Assembly: GCA_036873755.1 (NCBI GenBank)
Contig: JAVTVY010025059.1
Coordinates: 1-64,000, forward strand
Reading direction: 5' to 3'
Origin: Hanleya hanleyi
Taxonomy: Eukaryota; Mollusca; Polyplacophora; Lepidopleurida; Hanleyidae
Length of the DNA stretch: 64,000 nt
Of the stretch, positions 55,101 to 61,666 are shown in pieces (position 1 is the stretch's first letter; every line of letters starts with the position of its first letter). Both the position numbers and the translations under genes were made by a program. The notes under the pieces were generated by a model that saw only the letters and a program-made list of their open reading frames with translations, was not told where the DNA came from and searched no databases.

Positions 55101-56000
55101 TTAATGCCCCCCTCCCCTCGTTCCTCCCTCTAACAATGCCGCGAATCTGTTCGCCGATATACGAAAGAGGATCTATATAATTTTTTTAGAAAGTAAAATG
55201 CAAAGACTTCATCGCTTATAGTATGGGTCATTCTTAGCACAAAGTAGCGATTATGATGGATTTAGGAAGTAAGATTTTCTCTGTTTTTTGTTACATTTTT
55301 CGCATTTCCCCCCAAAATTCGCATGGAGCTTTCCTATGCTAGGACACAGTAAAACTCATTGAGTCCTATAGATATCTTGATATATACAACTACAGTTTCG
55401 GGTTTATTTCTATATTGTTCCTGTGAAAACTATCAAGTGTGATATATAACAATATCACACGCAGTAAATTAGTTCATTGTGCCTTGGTGTAAGATAAATG
55501 TGTCAAAAACGACGAAAGCCCACGAAAATTCTGATTAGGCTGCTAATTATTATTTGCCGGGAGTCGCCCACACATATAGAATTACGCAAATAGGCTAAGC
55601 AATCAAAAGATATCGTTTTGCAAGAACTTGAAATTCTCAAAATTACTTATGCGGGAATGTTATATAATTATGAGCCCTACAACTGATATGGTAACAGCAA
55701 CCCTCTCATAGAAAGGTGATCGTCGGTGAGATTTTCGCTGACGGCTTTCTTCATTCCCCTCTCATATTAGTTCATGCATACCATTATGATTTTTGGGGGA
55801 TGAGGACCTGAACTCCATACCAAACTGCCATTTCAGTAGCATGATATATGTACCGGTGTGTATTTTCAGGAGACGTCGCTGGCAGTCTGCCTGGAGGGGA
55901 AACATGTGGAGCCACGCTTCTTGATTCACAGAGCCTCATGATAATGGTTGGGGCATTTACCTCCCTCCTCTTGACTGTCCGGTGTCCAATGTGTCTGTAA
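13079..56000 (+). CDS. VWDE-like protein (vWD + EGF), 16-exon gene
   Basis: Spliced gene, CDS about 2922 nt, about 973 aa. Exons: 13079-13136, 13482-13649, 18829-19097, 30668-30754, 31401-31781, 32453-32544, 35550-35610 (probable), 45507-45734, 47193-47434, 49166-49475, 50454-50603, 52249-52429, 52834-53024, 54202-54462, 54961-55072, 55870-56000. All introns are GT-AG and every junction keeps frame. Domain order: signal peptide (1-20); Thr/Pro/Lys stalk (21-90); beta-rich N-terminal domain (about 95-335); vWD domain opening with NDPHMRTFDG (342-351) and carrying GLCGSYDEDPCNDF (480-493); Cys segments; EGF (730-756); Cys-rich C-terminal region (807-930); hydrophobic tail (952-967). From family knowledge, VWDE-like proteins are extracellular, and vWD and EGF modules mediate adhesion and assembly; the specific role here is unknown. 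Human VWDE is longer, with many EGF repeats; this one has a single EGF. The family call is secure; the exact orthologue is not. Confidence 0.87.
13482..13649 (+). CDS. Exon 2: Thr/Pro/Lys mucin-like stalk
   Basis: Acceptor CCATATCCAG, donor GTAAGT. Starts with NNQQNVTSDHQNSTDFQQ, which carries N-x-S/T glycosylation sequons, then repeats of TTTKP with variants. This is a probable O-glycosylated spacer between the signal peptide and the folded domains. The near-identical TTKP units are the kind of short coding repeat that varies in number between alleles. Confidence 0.85.
13650..15349. other. Intron 2, first part
   Basis: No coding exon with matching phase was found. A CRE palindrome TGACGTCA lies at 14067-14074 in unclassified sequence. 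Confidence 0.4.
15350..16340. repeat. Diverged tandem repeats in intron 2
   Basis: Three diverged copies of about 300-370 bp. Shared blocks: CATGTTTA, CCTTTCCAAAAATA(C/T)CAAATA, AGGAGGGT followed by CATTTTTGAACAAT, and a (TT)ATGACGTCAT site. The copies begin near 15350, 15590 and 15955. Confidence 0.5.
16341..18828. other. Intron 2, last part
   Basis: AT-rich. Short frames lack splice-compatible ends or known domains. Nothing supported. Confidence 0.4.
18829..19097 (+). CDS. Exon 3: start of VWDE-type N-terminal beta domain
   Basis: Acceptor CTCTTTGTAG, donor GTAATT. Encodes a Ser/Thr-rich linker, then a segment with FECQLKN, FYDIKWYINN and YRLGME. This is the pattern of the beta-sandwich region before vWD in invertebrate VWDE-like proteins, with Cys and Trp as core residues. 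Ends in phase 0. An intron of 5.2 kb precedes it and one of 11.6 kb follows. Confidence 0.85.
19098..20985. other. Intron 3, first part
   Basis: No gene seen. Two diverged copies of a ~95-bp block (GGGGTCATATGACTTCT landmark) lie near 20385 and 20800. A related piece with CATGTGACTTCTGGTCAG lies near 58145. Poly-C run at 20517-20530. Confidence 0.4.
21288..21826 (-). pseudogene. C-terminal part of the LINE RT, frameshifted
   Basis: Continuation of the reverse transcriptase beyond the MITE. KMLGYLKRTCKSFSS, LVRSNLEYASSIWSPQ and KFLKFICFK are the usual thumb/C-terminal motifs of jockey-type RTs. A one-base frameshift near 21573 separates it from the last part (LRRKAADLNLLHKCVH), which ends at about 21288. 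Confidence 0.85.
21832..22414. mobile_element. piggyBac-like MITE, copy E, complete, inside LINE
   Basis: 583 bp, flanked by TTAA at 21828-21831 and 22415-22418. Ends: CCCTATCTGGCCTGGG (left), CCAGGCCAGGTAGGG (right). Inner inverted blocks GCGGAAAGTGCCCCC and GGGCACTTTCCGCC lie next to poly-C/G tracts. TGACGTCA at 22006-22013. No coding capacity. Removing the element with one TTAA puts the LINE frame back in register across the junction, which confirms the boundaries. Confidence 0.88.
22421..24051 (-). pseudogene. Reverse transcriptase of jockey-type LINE
   Basis: Reverse transcriptase reading frame, open for about 540 codons on the minus strand before entering a MITE. Visible motifs: NYRPISLLS, AFDSVSHELLIHKLKYYG, SGVPQGSLIGPLLFVLYVND and the catalytic SIYADDTKLF, where YADD holds the metal-binding aspartates. 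Upstream: RKYPPWFDNDL and KRFWGFAKTKR of the linker region. It copies LINE RNA at the target site (target-primed reverse transcription). Close to intact within the RT core, so a fairly recent insertion. The reading frame nominally continues to 22315, but those residues are MITE sequence. Confidence 0.9.
24606..24765 (-). pseudogene. PLE C-terminal piece, detached
   Basis: RKINERQKTLLQKLIKQGYT and KFLKFVETYRKLIAKY match the C-terminal end found in the same family at 44079-44276. Separated from the rest of the RT by the LINE insertion. The reading frame upstream of position 24766 belongs to the inserted LINE's inverted 5' piece. Confidence 0.7.
24766..26141 (+). mobile_element. 5'-truncated LINE inserted in the PLE
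   Basis: Plus-oriented, opposite to its host. RT from mid-domain: HDILLAKLEHYG, SYGVPQGSILGPILFLIYIN, LFADDTSVTC, then C-terminal motifs NSFKFLGMYFNDSLNW and KGPREWNKLPSSIKS. The tail is a (TCAAA)n repeat ending at about 26141. PLE sequence stops at about 24765 and resumes at about 26142 (compare the uninterrupted family copy at 44195-44215). The 5' end carries a short inverted copy of itself. Confidence 0.8.
24959..25862 (+). pseudogene. RT fragment of the inserted LINE
   Basis: 175-codon frame (24959-25486) and 99-codon frame (25563-25862), separated by frameshifts near 25405 and later. FADD replaces the more usual YADD. The C-terminal KLPSSIKSISSLSLFKSKLK is the conventional LINE ORF2 end, with the stop at 25860-25862. 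Catalytic pieces 1-4 of the RT are missing. Confidence 0.8.
26274..26873 (-). pseudogene. PLE reverse transcriptase catalytic part
   Basis: 199 codons. TWDFSILYTIIPYQDL (first catalytic Asp), IGVPMSTNCALLLADLYLF and KRYIDDFLA (catalytic DD) are clear. Overlaps the upstream frame by a few codons, so one frameshift separates them. The last residues (beyond NPTGTSYF) are out of frame. The C-terminus follows at about 26150-26290 in another frame, then resumes at 24606-24770. Confidence 0.85.
26861..28411 (-). pseudogene. PLE N-terminal region and start of RT
   Basis: 516-codon frame. The first ~60 residues include IRERKLFWMLELGSVFPYGLN, resembling the end of GIY-YIG nucleases (R/E...W...L...P-x-G-L-N), so the front of the nuclease is truncated. 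The middle is a spacer typical of these elements. Near the end, VYWTPKMHKSPYKARFIAGS and SCTTKLLSTLL are the first conserved RT motifs. The frame breaks near 26895 and continues in the next frame. The GIY-YIG assignment rests on a few residues. Confidence 0.75.
28431..30667. other. Intron 3, last part
   Basis: AT-rich, no gene. A short hairpin, GAGACAATG / CATTGTCTC, lies at about 28401-28430 at the PLE 5' end. Confidence 0.4.
30668..30754 (+). CDS. Exon 4: N-terminal domain, 29 codons
   Basis: Acceptor TTTTGTGCCTTCAG, donor GTAGGT, phase 0 at both ends. Encodes VRCEIATRSS...QFFAGVE. It directly continues YRLGME of exon 3 into the Cys-bearing strand, and FAGVE leads into exon 5. The whole exon lies within a short open frame. 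Confidence 0.85.
31401..31781 (+). CDS. Exon 5: N-terminal domain, 127 codons
   Basis: Acceptor ATTACGTTTACAG, donor GTAAGC, phase 0 at both ends. Encodes IRVDEGATHTIYFRPTVPL, four Cys residues and FKVTYVN. The VDEG...PTVP motif is typical of the region just before vWD in VWDE-like proteins. Largest exon of the gene. Confidence 0.9.
32453..32544 (+). CDS. Exon 6: start of vWD domain
   Basis: Acceptor GTTCCTCAG, donor GTGAGT. Encodes a short strand, then CYAQNDPHMRTFDG. The DPHxxTFDG motif is the diagnostic opening of a vWD domain and contributes to its Ca2+ site. Phase 0 to phase 2, so the next exon must start with one base. Only 92 nt. Confidence 0.88.
32815..33008. repeat. Imperfect inverted repeat in intron 6
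   Basis: Left arm near 32818-32870 (CGCAGATAAATCTGCTTTCT and a GGTCACACA end) pairs imperfectly with 32950-33005 (GTGTGTGATCAAGCG, GAAAGCAGATCTATCAG). The centre holds CACAAACTTTACT. MITE-like, but ends and target duplication are unclear. Confidence 0.4.
33780..34760. repeat. Diverged duplicated block in intron 6
   Basis: Shared blocks at about 33880/34340 (GT(C/T)AATTCTGTGCA(T/G)TAGAAT, CGCTTT) and 33958/34714 (TTCACATATATTGAATCTCC). Low similarity elsewhere. Not coding. Confidence 0.4.
35550..35610 (+). CDS. Exon 7 (probable): vWD strands 2-3
   Basis: Exon 6 ends in phase 2 and exon 8 starts in phase 0, so one exon of length 1 mod 3 is missing from this 13-kb interval. This 61-nt segment has an AG acceptor, a GT donor, the right phase at both ends and no stop. 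It encodes QFDTNKAKLALKYVPYFKFE, which joins exon 8 to read FKFEVHLMQRRC. The aromatic-acid pair just after TFDG, the hydrophobic strand and FEVH at the junction fit the vWD fold. Weak points: the acceptor lacks a good pyrimidine tract and the Arg usually following DG is Ser. Confidence 0.55.
36088..37560 (+). repeat. 156-bp tandem array with CCGTCCGTC leader
   Basis: Leader: hairpin AGCCCATCATCACCAGATGG followed by a CCGTCGTCCGTCCGTC run. Then nine units of 146-159 bp. Landmarks: CATGGATCTTTCTCAAATTT, ACACAGGTTCCCCTTGGGGT, GATTCGAAAATCCAATATGG, CATCTTGGATTTCCCCATGA. ATGGATC lies near 36220, 36374, 36533, 36689, 36836, 36993, 37150, 37308 and 37464. The open frames (73-171 codons) follow from the near-multiple-of-three unit and differ between units. 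Confidence 0.9.
37561..40189. other. Intron 7, middle part
   Basis: No coding exon is assigned. A segment at 38376-38449 was tested as vWD exon and rejected because its phase fails. Confidence 0.4.
40190..41335. repeat. Three tandem copies of a 385-bp unit
   Basis: Units begin near 40193, 40578 and 40964 (GCAGACTATTATTTTAAGAT landmark; 385 and 386 bp apart). Each carries a CRE-containing ATAATGACGTCACAG site (40463, 40845, 41232). The third is shortened at its right end. Minus-strand frames start with the same MTSLFFR peptide but diverge by frameshift in copies 2 and 3. Confidence 0.9.
41690..43145. mobile_element. Large foldback element
   Basis: Left arm about 41690-42272, right arm about 42276-43145, centred on AGCCATCAGAATCAACTGACG. 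Matching ends: GTTCATATACAAACCCACTT at 41720 with its diverged complement at about 43125. The right arm holds two copies of the inner ~200 bp (42276-42475 and 42488-42680), so the arms are unequal. Divergence is several percent. No target duplication or transposase was identified. Confidence 0.75.
43858..44350 (-). mobile_element. PLE fragment B (C-terminus and 3' UTR)
   Basis: Same sequence as PLE positions 24423-24765 and 26142-26290 but without the LINE. Encodes on the minus strand MGPAYGVYISPLVAFARSC and KTLLQKLIEQGY. It gives the uninterrupted reference for mapping the insertion in the larger copy. Ends abruptly at about 44350. Confidence 0.8.
44351..45506. other. Intron 7, last part
   Basis: Nothing coding was recognised before exon 8. 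Confidence 0.4.
45507..45734 (+). CDS. Exon 8: vWD core
   Basis: Acceptor GTGCTTTCAAACAG, donor GTAAAG, phase 0 at both ends. Encodes VHLMQRRC, PVCIHGVAVQSGDDIF, RYSFAIRVTE and a Gly-rich end. The P-x-C-x-x-G-V-A-V-x-S-G-D-D block is the classic central vWD motif. His replaces the second Cys of the usual CxCG. Confidence 0.9.
45840..47110. mobile_element. PLE fragment C with inverted 3' UTR
   Basis: Minus-oriented PLE pieces (45840-46190 and 46620-47110) flank a plus-oriented piece of the same 3' UTR (46196-46610), encoding the MDLIFLEHHDVLPASLK peptide in antisense to the 24234-24428 frame. Junction: ACACAAGTTACGAAACGTA at about 46141-46159 faces its complement at about 46198-46216. Confidence 0.65.
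47193..47434 (+). CDS. Exon 9: vWD end with GLCG motif
   Basis: Acceptor TTTGTTTAATTCAG, donor GTGAGC, phase 0 to phase 2. Encodes IYLPSGTKIKI, a Tyr-rich strand, then GLCGSYDEDPCNDFLFRDG. GLCGxxD near the end of vWD domains is strongly conserved. Lies between two blocks of degenerate Penelope-like sequence. Confidence 0.9.
47690..48500 (-). mobile_element. PLE fragment D, old and degenerate
   Basis: 3' UTR block at 47850-47945 (CTGCAAGAGAGAAGCGGTCA, CATCATGATGTTC) and C-terminal block at 48200-48500, with a SINE end inserted between. More diverged than copies A and B. Confidence 0.55.
48030..48125 (+). mobile_element. SINE end with (ACTC)n tail
   Basis: Reads GCTGAACGCGACGTTAAACCC, then TAACTCACTCACTCACTC. 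A GTTAAACCCTA followed by (ACTC)n tail is a pattern I associate with gastropod SINEs. The tRNA head is not recognised here. Confidence 0.55.
49166..49475 (+). CDS. Exon 10: post-vWD Cys-rich segment
   Basis: Acceptor TCTCTTTTCTCAG, donor GTAAAA, phase 2 to 0. Encodes VQPSENLFFGVPT, a Pro-rich stretch, several Cys, then an acidic end with EVFDLEDDD. W-G-G-V-Q-P-S-E-N-L-F at the junction fits the family's S/W-R-V-x-x-x-x-S-L-F block. CQKKRETE is a basic stretch that could be cleaved; this is inference. Confidence 0.87.
49683..50126 (+). mobile_element. piggyBac-like MITE, copy F
   Basis: Ends GCCTGGTAGGGTTAA, with TTAA at 50123-50126. Left end decayed (CCTATCCAGGCCCGG near 49697). The central CRE-bearing part is deleted. 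Confidence 0.65.
50454..50603 (+). CDS. Exon 11: Cys-rich segment, 50 codons
   Basis: Acceptor AATCTATCCTCTAG, donor GTGATT, phase 0 at both ends. Encodes FQGEWTEAATRTYCEDFI, then VYQPCKDV and VTACISDIQ. W-x(4)-A...C...C...C-x-x-D-I is the usual segment between vWD and the EGF modules in VWDE-like proteins. Confidence 0.85.
51091..51172 (-). mobile_element. tRNA-derived SINE head, minus copy
   Basis: On the minus strand: A box TAGCTCAGTAGG, then GGGTTCGAATCCC with B box. An extra ~5 bp precedes the A box, so no proper acceptor stem forms. Followed (minus strand) by a CGACCAATTTATTC... CTCTCTCAAAA body shared with the copies near 51290-51360 and 51425-51530. Confidence 0.7.
51280..51365 (-). 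mobile_element. Truncated third SINE copy
   Basis: Carries the GAGAGAAAGAATAAATTGGT body and the start of the T arm (GGGATTCGAAC), then breaks off. Upstream GGTATGGCGTATAGCCCGCC matches the piece near 51018. Confidence 0.6.
51425..51498 (+). mobile_element. tRNA-like SINE head, plus copy (74 nt)
   Basis: Folds as a cloverleaf: acceptor GGTCGTC/AACGACC (6 of 7 pairs), D arm ACTCAGTAGGAGGAG, anticodon stem TCGGC/GCCGG with loop GCGATAA, T arm GTGGG/CCCGC with TTCAAAT. The anticodon would be GAT (Ile), but the universal U33 is C, and the flanks are shared with the minus copy, so this is a SINE head or pseudo-tRNA, not a cytosolic tRNA gene. Confidence 0.65.
51531..52248. other. Intron 11, last part
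   Basis: AT-rich, nothing recognised. Confidence 0.4.
52249..52429 (+). CDS. Exon 12: Cys segment and first half of EGF
   Basis: Acceptor GAAATATTTCAG, donor GTGAGA, phase 0 to 1. Encodes SWAKLALESFKGQCQDE and ends CPLDCNNVGQCVN. That is the first three Cys of an EGF module, cut by a phase-1 intron. Confidence 0.88.
52834..53024 (+). CDS. Exon 13: second half of EGF and linker
   Basis: Acceptor TTTCATTCAAG, donor GTGTGT, phase 1 to 0. Encodes TCQCQTGYDGTDCS, completing the six-Cys EGF module (about residues 730-756), then CDLSTKPCKATKVYGESF, a Cys-bearing beta segment seen after EGF in the family. No calcium-binding EGF consensus is visible. Confidence 0.88.
53850..53940 (+). mobile_element. 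Second SINE end with ACTC-rich tail
   Basis: Reads AACCACGTTAAACCCTACTA followed by TTCACTCTCACTCACTCA. Diverged relative of 48030-48125. Confidence 0.5.
54202..54462 (+). CDS. Exon 14: C-terminal beta domain
   Basis: Acceptor CATTTTCCTCAG, donor GTAAGC, phase 0 at both ends. Encodes YEVVCPLPN, YRVSISNNGQDFG and YDPTCFFCDV. The V-x-C-P-L-P and Y-x-V-S-I-S-N-N-G patterns resemble an IPT/TIG-like beta fold, as found between vWD and the C-terminal EGFs of VWDE-like proteins. Confidence 0.87.
54961..55072 (+). CDS. Exon 15: C-terminal Cys cluster
   Basis: Acceptor ATTATCGGTACCCAG, donor GTAAGA, phase 0 to 1. Encodes VDYCYITNVC and PCYVCDPTQSKLDWTYS. The C-Y-I...C...C-Y-x-C-D-P...S...W pattern is the last conserved segment before the tail. 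Confidence 0.85.
55870..56000 (+). CDS. Exon 16: hydrophobic C-terminus and stop
   Basis: Acceptor GTGTATTTTCAG, phase 1, stop TAA at 55998. Encodes a Gly/Ser-rich stretch, then SLMIMVGAFTSLLLTV and a short RCPMCL end. The hydrophobic run lies six residues from the C-terminus with a small-residue stretch before it. That suits a GPI-anchor signal or a short membrane anchor. The two terminal Cys could be palmitoylated (inference). No AATAAA is seen in the next 700 bp; one lies at 57641-57646. Confidence 0.75.
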
Positions 56001-57520
56001 TCCAACATCTTAGAATTGCTTAGAAGCACAAGAGGACCTACATGTAGTTCAGTTGCATAGTTATATACTCGCCTCCCTCGTAGCTATGCCGTTTGCCTAT
56101 CCGTTCCCATGCCGGTAATGATATGATAATTACACGCTTAATTGTAGCTTTATGTCCTTTCTGGGAATAACTGTCGAGAGAACGGTGCAAGGAATAATAA
56201 TCACCCTAGTATATGGACTTCGATATAGTGATCTGTCAGCGAAAATCTGGCTGGTCCGGTGAGCAAGATAATTGTTCTTCTCGTGTGGCATAATACGACA
56301 ATAATCGGTTGTAAAATGTCACAACTTCTTTAGGTTCCTCTCACATAATTAACTAATCTCTAGAAACACACATAGAAATCAACACCAGTATTTAATTTCA
56401 CTTTGCACCAAAAGAGTAAGCTGCGTAGGATATTATATAGAAAATGACACTGACACGAACAGTAAGGTTTCTGAAATATTTCCCCCTAGGTTCATGCGCA
56501 ATAATCATATTTCCATTACGCGCATGGGAAAGGACGGACAACCGGCATAGCTACGATGGAGGCGTGTATCTGATGAAACGTAGCTAAATATAACCTATTA
56601 TTACATCACTCTAAAACGTTTTGGTAAATACAAGAAGATAAACACAAACGTGGCTTTCCGACATATAACGTCAACGTGTTTCTTTCTTTTCAATTATGCG
56701 AAAGAAAACAGTTAGCGGAATCCCTGATTCACAAGCAAAATAATTTTATGCAGTATTAACGGGGTAACATGCAAATCAGCATATTCAGCAAAAACTGAGG
56801 CAATATCAGCATTGTGTTTACATTGATGCATGTGTATAAATTCAGCAGATGGATAAAATGGATATACACGTACATGCTACATGCAGGAAATTTCTTATGA
56901 AAGTAAACTTGAAGGATATGTAACGTTAATATGGGGAAAAAACTCCCTTATATGCGAGGGTGATAAAGCCGATTTTATGTTTCACTTCAAAGTCTACAAA
57001 ACTATTTTGCTGGAAATTTGCATACTAAAATAGCAGTCATCAGTAAGTATCAGTAAGACAAAGACAGGAAATCCGAAATGATGAGAATAACACACAAATT
57101 ACAATTCAGCCATCTTATCGTATTTATTTTTGTCATTTATGAAATTCATGACACTTAGCAGTCTTGTCGATCTCAATTACTTATTGCAGAAAGCAAACAG
57201 GTCTTGCATTTACTAAAACAAATGACTGTCCAGACACCATGTACTCGTGTAGTATTTTCCCATAATTATTCACATATTTGCAATGATTCAATATTTCATC
57301 AATTTAGATATTCGTTCGTTTGAGTTCTTCCCGTATGCAAATTAAGCATAGGGATTTCCCAGTATACTATTGGACATAAGATGTGGAGTGTATGATTGCT
57401 AGACCGTACAATAGCTAGTGAGGACATTATTTGAATCATTCATGTATATCGGCATCATAAGCGAAGTGTTTAGTGTCAGATTGATGAATAGAAGGCACAT
57501 ATATGCAAACTAAATTGTAT
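56001..57520. other. 3' flank of the VWDE-like gene
   Basis: No gene. It should contain the 3' UTR, but no canonical poly(A) signal was found in its first 700 bp. Confidence 0.4.
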
Positions 57521-57535
57521 GTTATGCTTCCTAAT

Positions 57536-57672
57536 ACACTGGGATGGAGATCAAGGGTCACCCAGATATAGAATTAAATTTAAAAATAGAACAGCAATAG
57601 AACACTGGGTTGGAGATCCAGGGTCACCCATATAGAATTAAATAAAGAAATACCGGTACAACAGCAATAGAA
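57536..57672. repeat. 66-bp tandem duplication
   Basis: ACACTGGG(A/T)TGGAGATC at 57536 and 57602, each followed by GGGTCACCCA, ATAGAATTAAAT and ACAGCAATAGAAC. Confidence 0.8.
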
Positions 57673-58934
57673 CTACTGATTAGGATGACAAGTATTATGG
57701 TAATAATATTAATGTCACCAGTATAAATACTGAAACTGGCACTTAAATGATACTGGTCCAAGCCCACCACCATGCCATTCTTTCATCGCAGGAAATGAGA
57801 CTATACACATTTGCGCAAGGGGTTCTTGTGTATCCCAGTATCTGCAACTGAAGCCCGAGTGAAGGCCCCCAAGTCAAATAAAATCAGTCAAATGTAACTG
57901 TTACCACTTGCTTCTACTAGTCTGCAGACTAGTGTATACATTCAATCACTGTAATTAACTCCGAGCAGACCACTATCTCAGATGCAGGAACGCTATACTG
58001 AATCATCAAAATACTTAATGCAAACGTCCGATCCGGCGTTCAGTATCTAGATGCTGTTCATAAAATAGGTTTTAATACTATACTGATAGAAGAAAATCCT
58101 CTATCATTGATTCTTTGGATGCATTTAGATATGATGTAGTTCGGCCATGTGACTTCTGGTCAGTTTCTCCACAACCATTGTATCTTGCGTTATTCTGGAC
58201 TTACACCATATGTCCACTGCATTCATTGAGATCCAAGATCTGGCCATTATGTGAGGTATGCTGGATTTTCTAGACTGCTAATTTGGGAATGAGATTACCT
58301 GATGAAGCCAGTTCCTTTATTGCTTATTCTTTGTAACGTTGATTTTCTTACAAGATATCCCCGAATCTCTGATAGAATTAGATTAAAAAATAGGTTCAAA
58401 TGGGCGTAATATCATTATTCTGTAAAATTGTTCTGAACTGTCAGTTATGACCAAGTATTTTTTCTTCCATTGGCCCGGAACCCTCATTTTGCTATCTGCT
58501 CTCATAATCATTACCTTTACTGGTCGCAATTGTTGATCCTATGTATCTATTTCGTTTCCATTGGATTTCAGGAAAATCCAACCTTCCCCTCCAGACAAAG
58601 TGTGATAGATCATAGGTCTACCGCCATTAATTGACCAGTAATGATGACCCATACTGTGACTGGCCGCCATTTTTATTATACCAGGTTTAAGGTTCTGCCT
58701 GGCATCATTTTAAATCGGAATATTTTTTGTAAGATATTTCCACCAAAGTCTGATCACACATCTGTCAGGCTGCACTCAACCCACTGAACCCATTCAATTT
58801 TCCCAATTGTATGGGTCTTCCCCTACGACGATTTACTAGGACATTCGATTTGTGGCACAGATCATTTTCCTGGATTTAGTAGAGTTGAGAAACCTTCTGT
58901 TGCAATTAACGACGGATTCGGCCTTATTTTGTTC

Positions 58935-59535
58935 TAGAATGACTGGACTGTTGTCCAGTAGTTGAATCCCTGCAATGTAAGGATCTCAGATTGATCCCTC
59001 TGAAGGATTTCCCTGGTCCATGCCTCATGTAAGGATTACGAGACAATGCATATGATAGCCAAGTAAAAGAACAAGAATGAATCTAGACCCAGGGGTTTTC
59101 ATCTACACAAAGGCCTTGACAATGCACCCGTCAAACCAAGTATCGATCATGTCCCTACGATCAAAGCAGAAGACTTTGGAATTTACAGCAATTGTGTTAT
59201 TTAATCTCAGTAAAAGACAAAGTTTAAATTAGAAACAAACCAGACATGTTAGAATATTCAGAAACAATCTTCAAAGACTAACAATTACGATATATGTAGA
59301 TTAAAATTTATACAAAGAACGGATGCGAGCGACTGCCGAAAAGCGTCGAATTTTATCTAGATTTGACACAATTTGACGAAGAAATGGTGGACGCTACTGA
59401 TCCTTCGGCGTAGAAGAAGTGGACATAATAAATTTATCTGTTCTGAATTTTTGCTCTGAAAGTCTGGTCATGCAATGTAGCTCTTAGGTCAGCTGGACTG
59501 TCTTCAGAAGGTGAATTTGTGTAATGTGATTGCCT
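58935..59535. repeat. Degenerate relics of the 44-bp minisatellite
   Basis: Near 58939-59000 (GACTG...TTGAATCCCTGCAATGTA then GATC(T)CAGATTGA) and 59471-59530 (CAATGTAG, GACTGTCTTCAGAAGGTGAA, TTTGTGTAATGT). Order and spacing of blocks match the edge units at 10-12 kb. Confidence 0.45.
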
Positions 59536-59858
59536 GTTCAAACGGTTCAGAATAGCAATTGCAGAGGTGTATTTGATGTGTTACTTACTGTATTTGAAAC
59601 AGATGATACGTATTCACATGTTGATGATGTCATGAATGATTATGACCAAACAACAGAATGGAAAAATAAGTCATTTCCGGACCTCAATAAACCAATGTTT
59701 CTCCGCGGTGCTTAACACAGAAAGTTCCCGATCCTCAATGATCTCGGTCTTCAACGAAACCTGCGAAAGAAATGTTACTATTTTTAAGTGACTCGTCGTC
59801 TTCTAGTTATGTTAGCACGTTGACAAGCAAAACTCAGAACGTGGGGAGGAGGGAACCC

Positions 59859-59886
59859 GTGTGTGTGTGTGTGTGTGTGTGTGTGT
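59859..59886. repeat. (GT)14 microsatellite
   Basis: Uninterrupted GT dinucleotides, followed by AGGAGGGGGAT. Confidence 0.97.
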
Positions 59887-61448
59887 AGGAGGGGGATTTA
59901 TTTTTTTCATGATGAAGCCATTGGCGCTTTAACAGTTTATACTTATGTTTCTGAGACGACCGCTATTTATGAATAATAATGGATAACATCTAAGCCCAAC
60001 TTTGTATATGTATTTCTTGACGGTGATTTAATAATATTCCATGATGGAGATATATGTATGCGAATATGATGAAGAATGGAAACTATCTACCGGTACACGA
60101 TTTTGTTTGTATATTCATGTATATTTGTTTTTATAAATAAAGAGAAAATTCTTGATAACTTGGCCACGCGGCTACTGTAAGGTAATTGTTCAAACGCTCA
60201 CAAGCTACTGAAATAAATGCCCATTGGAACTGTCAGGGTTACATGAAAAAGACCCTCAAAGCTCGGGGTTTCTTTGAATAAAAATTAAATAATATTGTAA
60301 TGCAAGTTTGAACCAGGGGATATATATTTGGTTGGTGATGTCGCGCTTTCCGCCAAGCTAATTTTTTGGGGATTAGCTAGGAGCTACGCCGATAAGAGTA
60401 TTATACGATTAGATACGGATTTTTTCCTGTTAAACATGCTATCAACTATAACTTTCCTGCTGTCAATATTGAGGAAAGTTAACATATGGTGTATATGCGT
60501 GCCTATAAACATCCGGTAGAGCTTGCCAATATTTCTCCGATGTACATGTATTAATCAAGGTCATGTGTCATTATTACAATTATAAGAGATAAATCTGCCA
60601 TTTTGTTCGGCGTGGGATTTTTTCTGGGCACAGCTCTTGAAGTTTGTAACTGAAACCTGTCGTGAAAATATCGACGGAAAATGAAATGGTGGTTGATAAT
60701 TGAAACGATTGCCCCTCCCGAATTCGATTTGTAAGCAGTTTCTATACTCATTTAACTAGTTACGAGGGATATATATTTTCAGTCTTCGAGGAGAATGCGA
60801 GACATTGTGTGTAATGTGTATTGAGCCTACATCACGGCCTACATCTGTGCAAAGCCTATAATATCAACAAAGTTAGAAATTGTATGCAATAAAAATATTT
60901 TAGCAGATCTCAGGTCTAGTTATGCTTATTATGTTTGTGTTTTCGAGGATATATAAGCCACGGTTGAAAGATATGTTTTCTACGGCCAAAAGGGAACTTA
61001 CCAGCCTCGGAAGATATTTGGCATAGCCCTCACTACAAACAAGGGATCCATTTTGATCGTAGTGATTGAGTCATGTATGGGCCATCCTCGCGAGCCAGTT
61101 TATAGGTTGCAATCGATTCACTAGCTTGGTTTGTTACCCATAGCAGTTCTGGGTATGAATAGTTCGAGGGGTTTCCACTGAACCGAAGCAATCAGTAAGT
61201 GCGCTAAATAGCTCATCAGGCCAATCCGCAGCGAGGTTTGAGACCTGACTGGTTTGAATTTCGTCGCCGACCAGACGAACTTTGAAGTTATGCTGAAATC
61301 GAAACAAAGCGAAAACCGCAGGCTTCCGATACCGATACCCTAATTCAAAACAACCACTGTGGATGAAAAGTATGAGATTGTGTAATAAACGCAACCACTC
61401 GATAACTCATCCGAATCACCAAAAAGATACAGGTAAACCCTCTGCGAG
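59887..61448. other. Unannotated flank
   Basis: No gene with recognisable domains. Short frames such as 60328-60519 and 61134-61394 (minus) carry no known motif. Confidence 0.4.
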
Positions 61449-61471
61449 NNNNNNNNNNNNNNNNNNNNNNN
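61449..61471. other. Assembly gap (23 N)
   Basis: Run of undetermined bases. The true gap length is unknown. Confidence 0.98.
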
Positions 61472-61666
61472 TCATTCCCAACCGTATGCTCAAAACACGT
61501 CCGCCGTTTATTTCAGTGGGGACGATGAAAGTTATATAGTGGATCATCTCCTGGCTACCAAGACAACTCACTGACGTTCTCATAATAGTATGTATTTCCT
61601 TCTTTCTGTGGGAAATAATCCTCTGCATTCACATCACAGGCCCTAAAGACAAGAGTTGGGTGTTGT

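Noticed and set aside
61205..61225. Minus-strand CTGATGA-GCTATTTAGC, checked as a hammerhead ribozyme.
   Set aside because: The required GAAA after stem II is absent.
61134..61394. 86-codon minus-strand frame in the 3' flank.
   Set aside because: No domain and no neighbouring exon-like sequence; next to an assembly gap.
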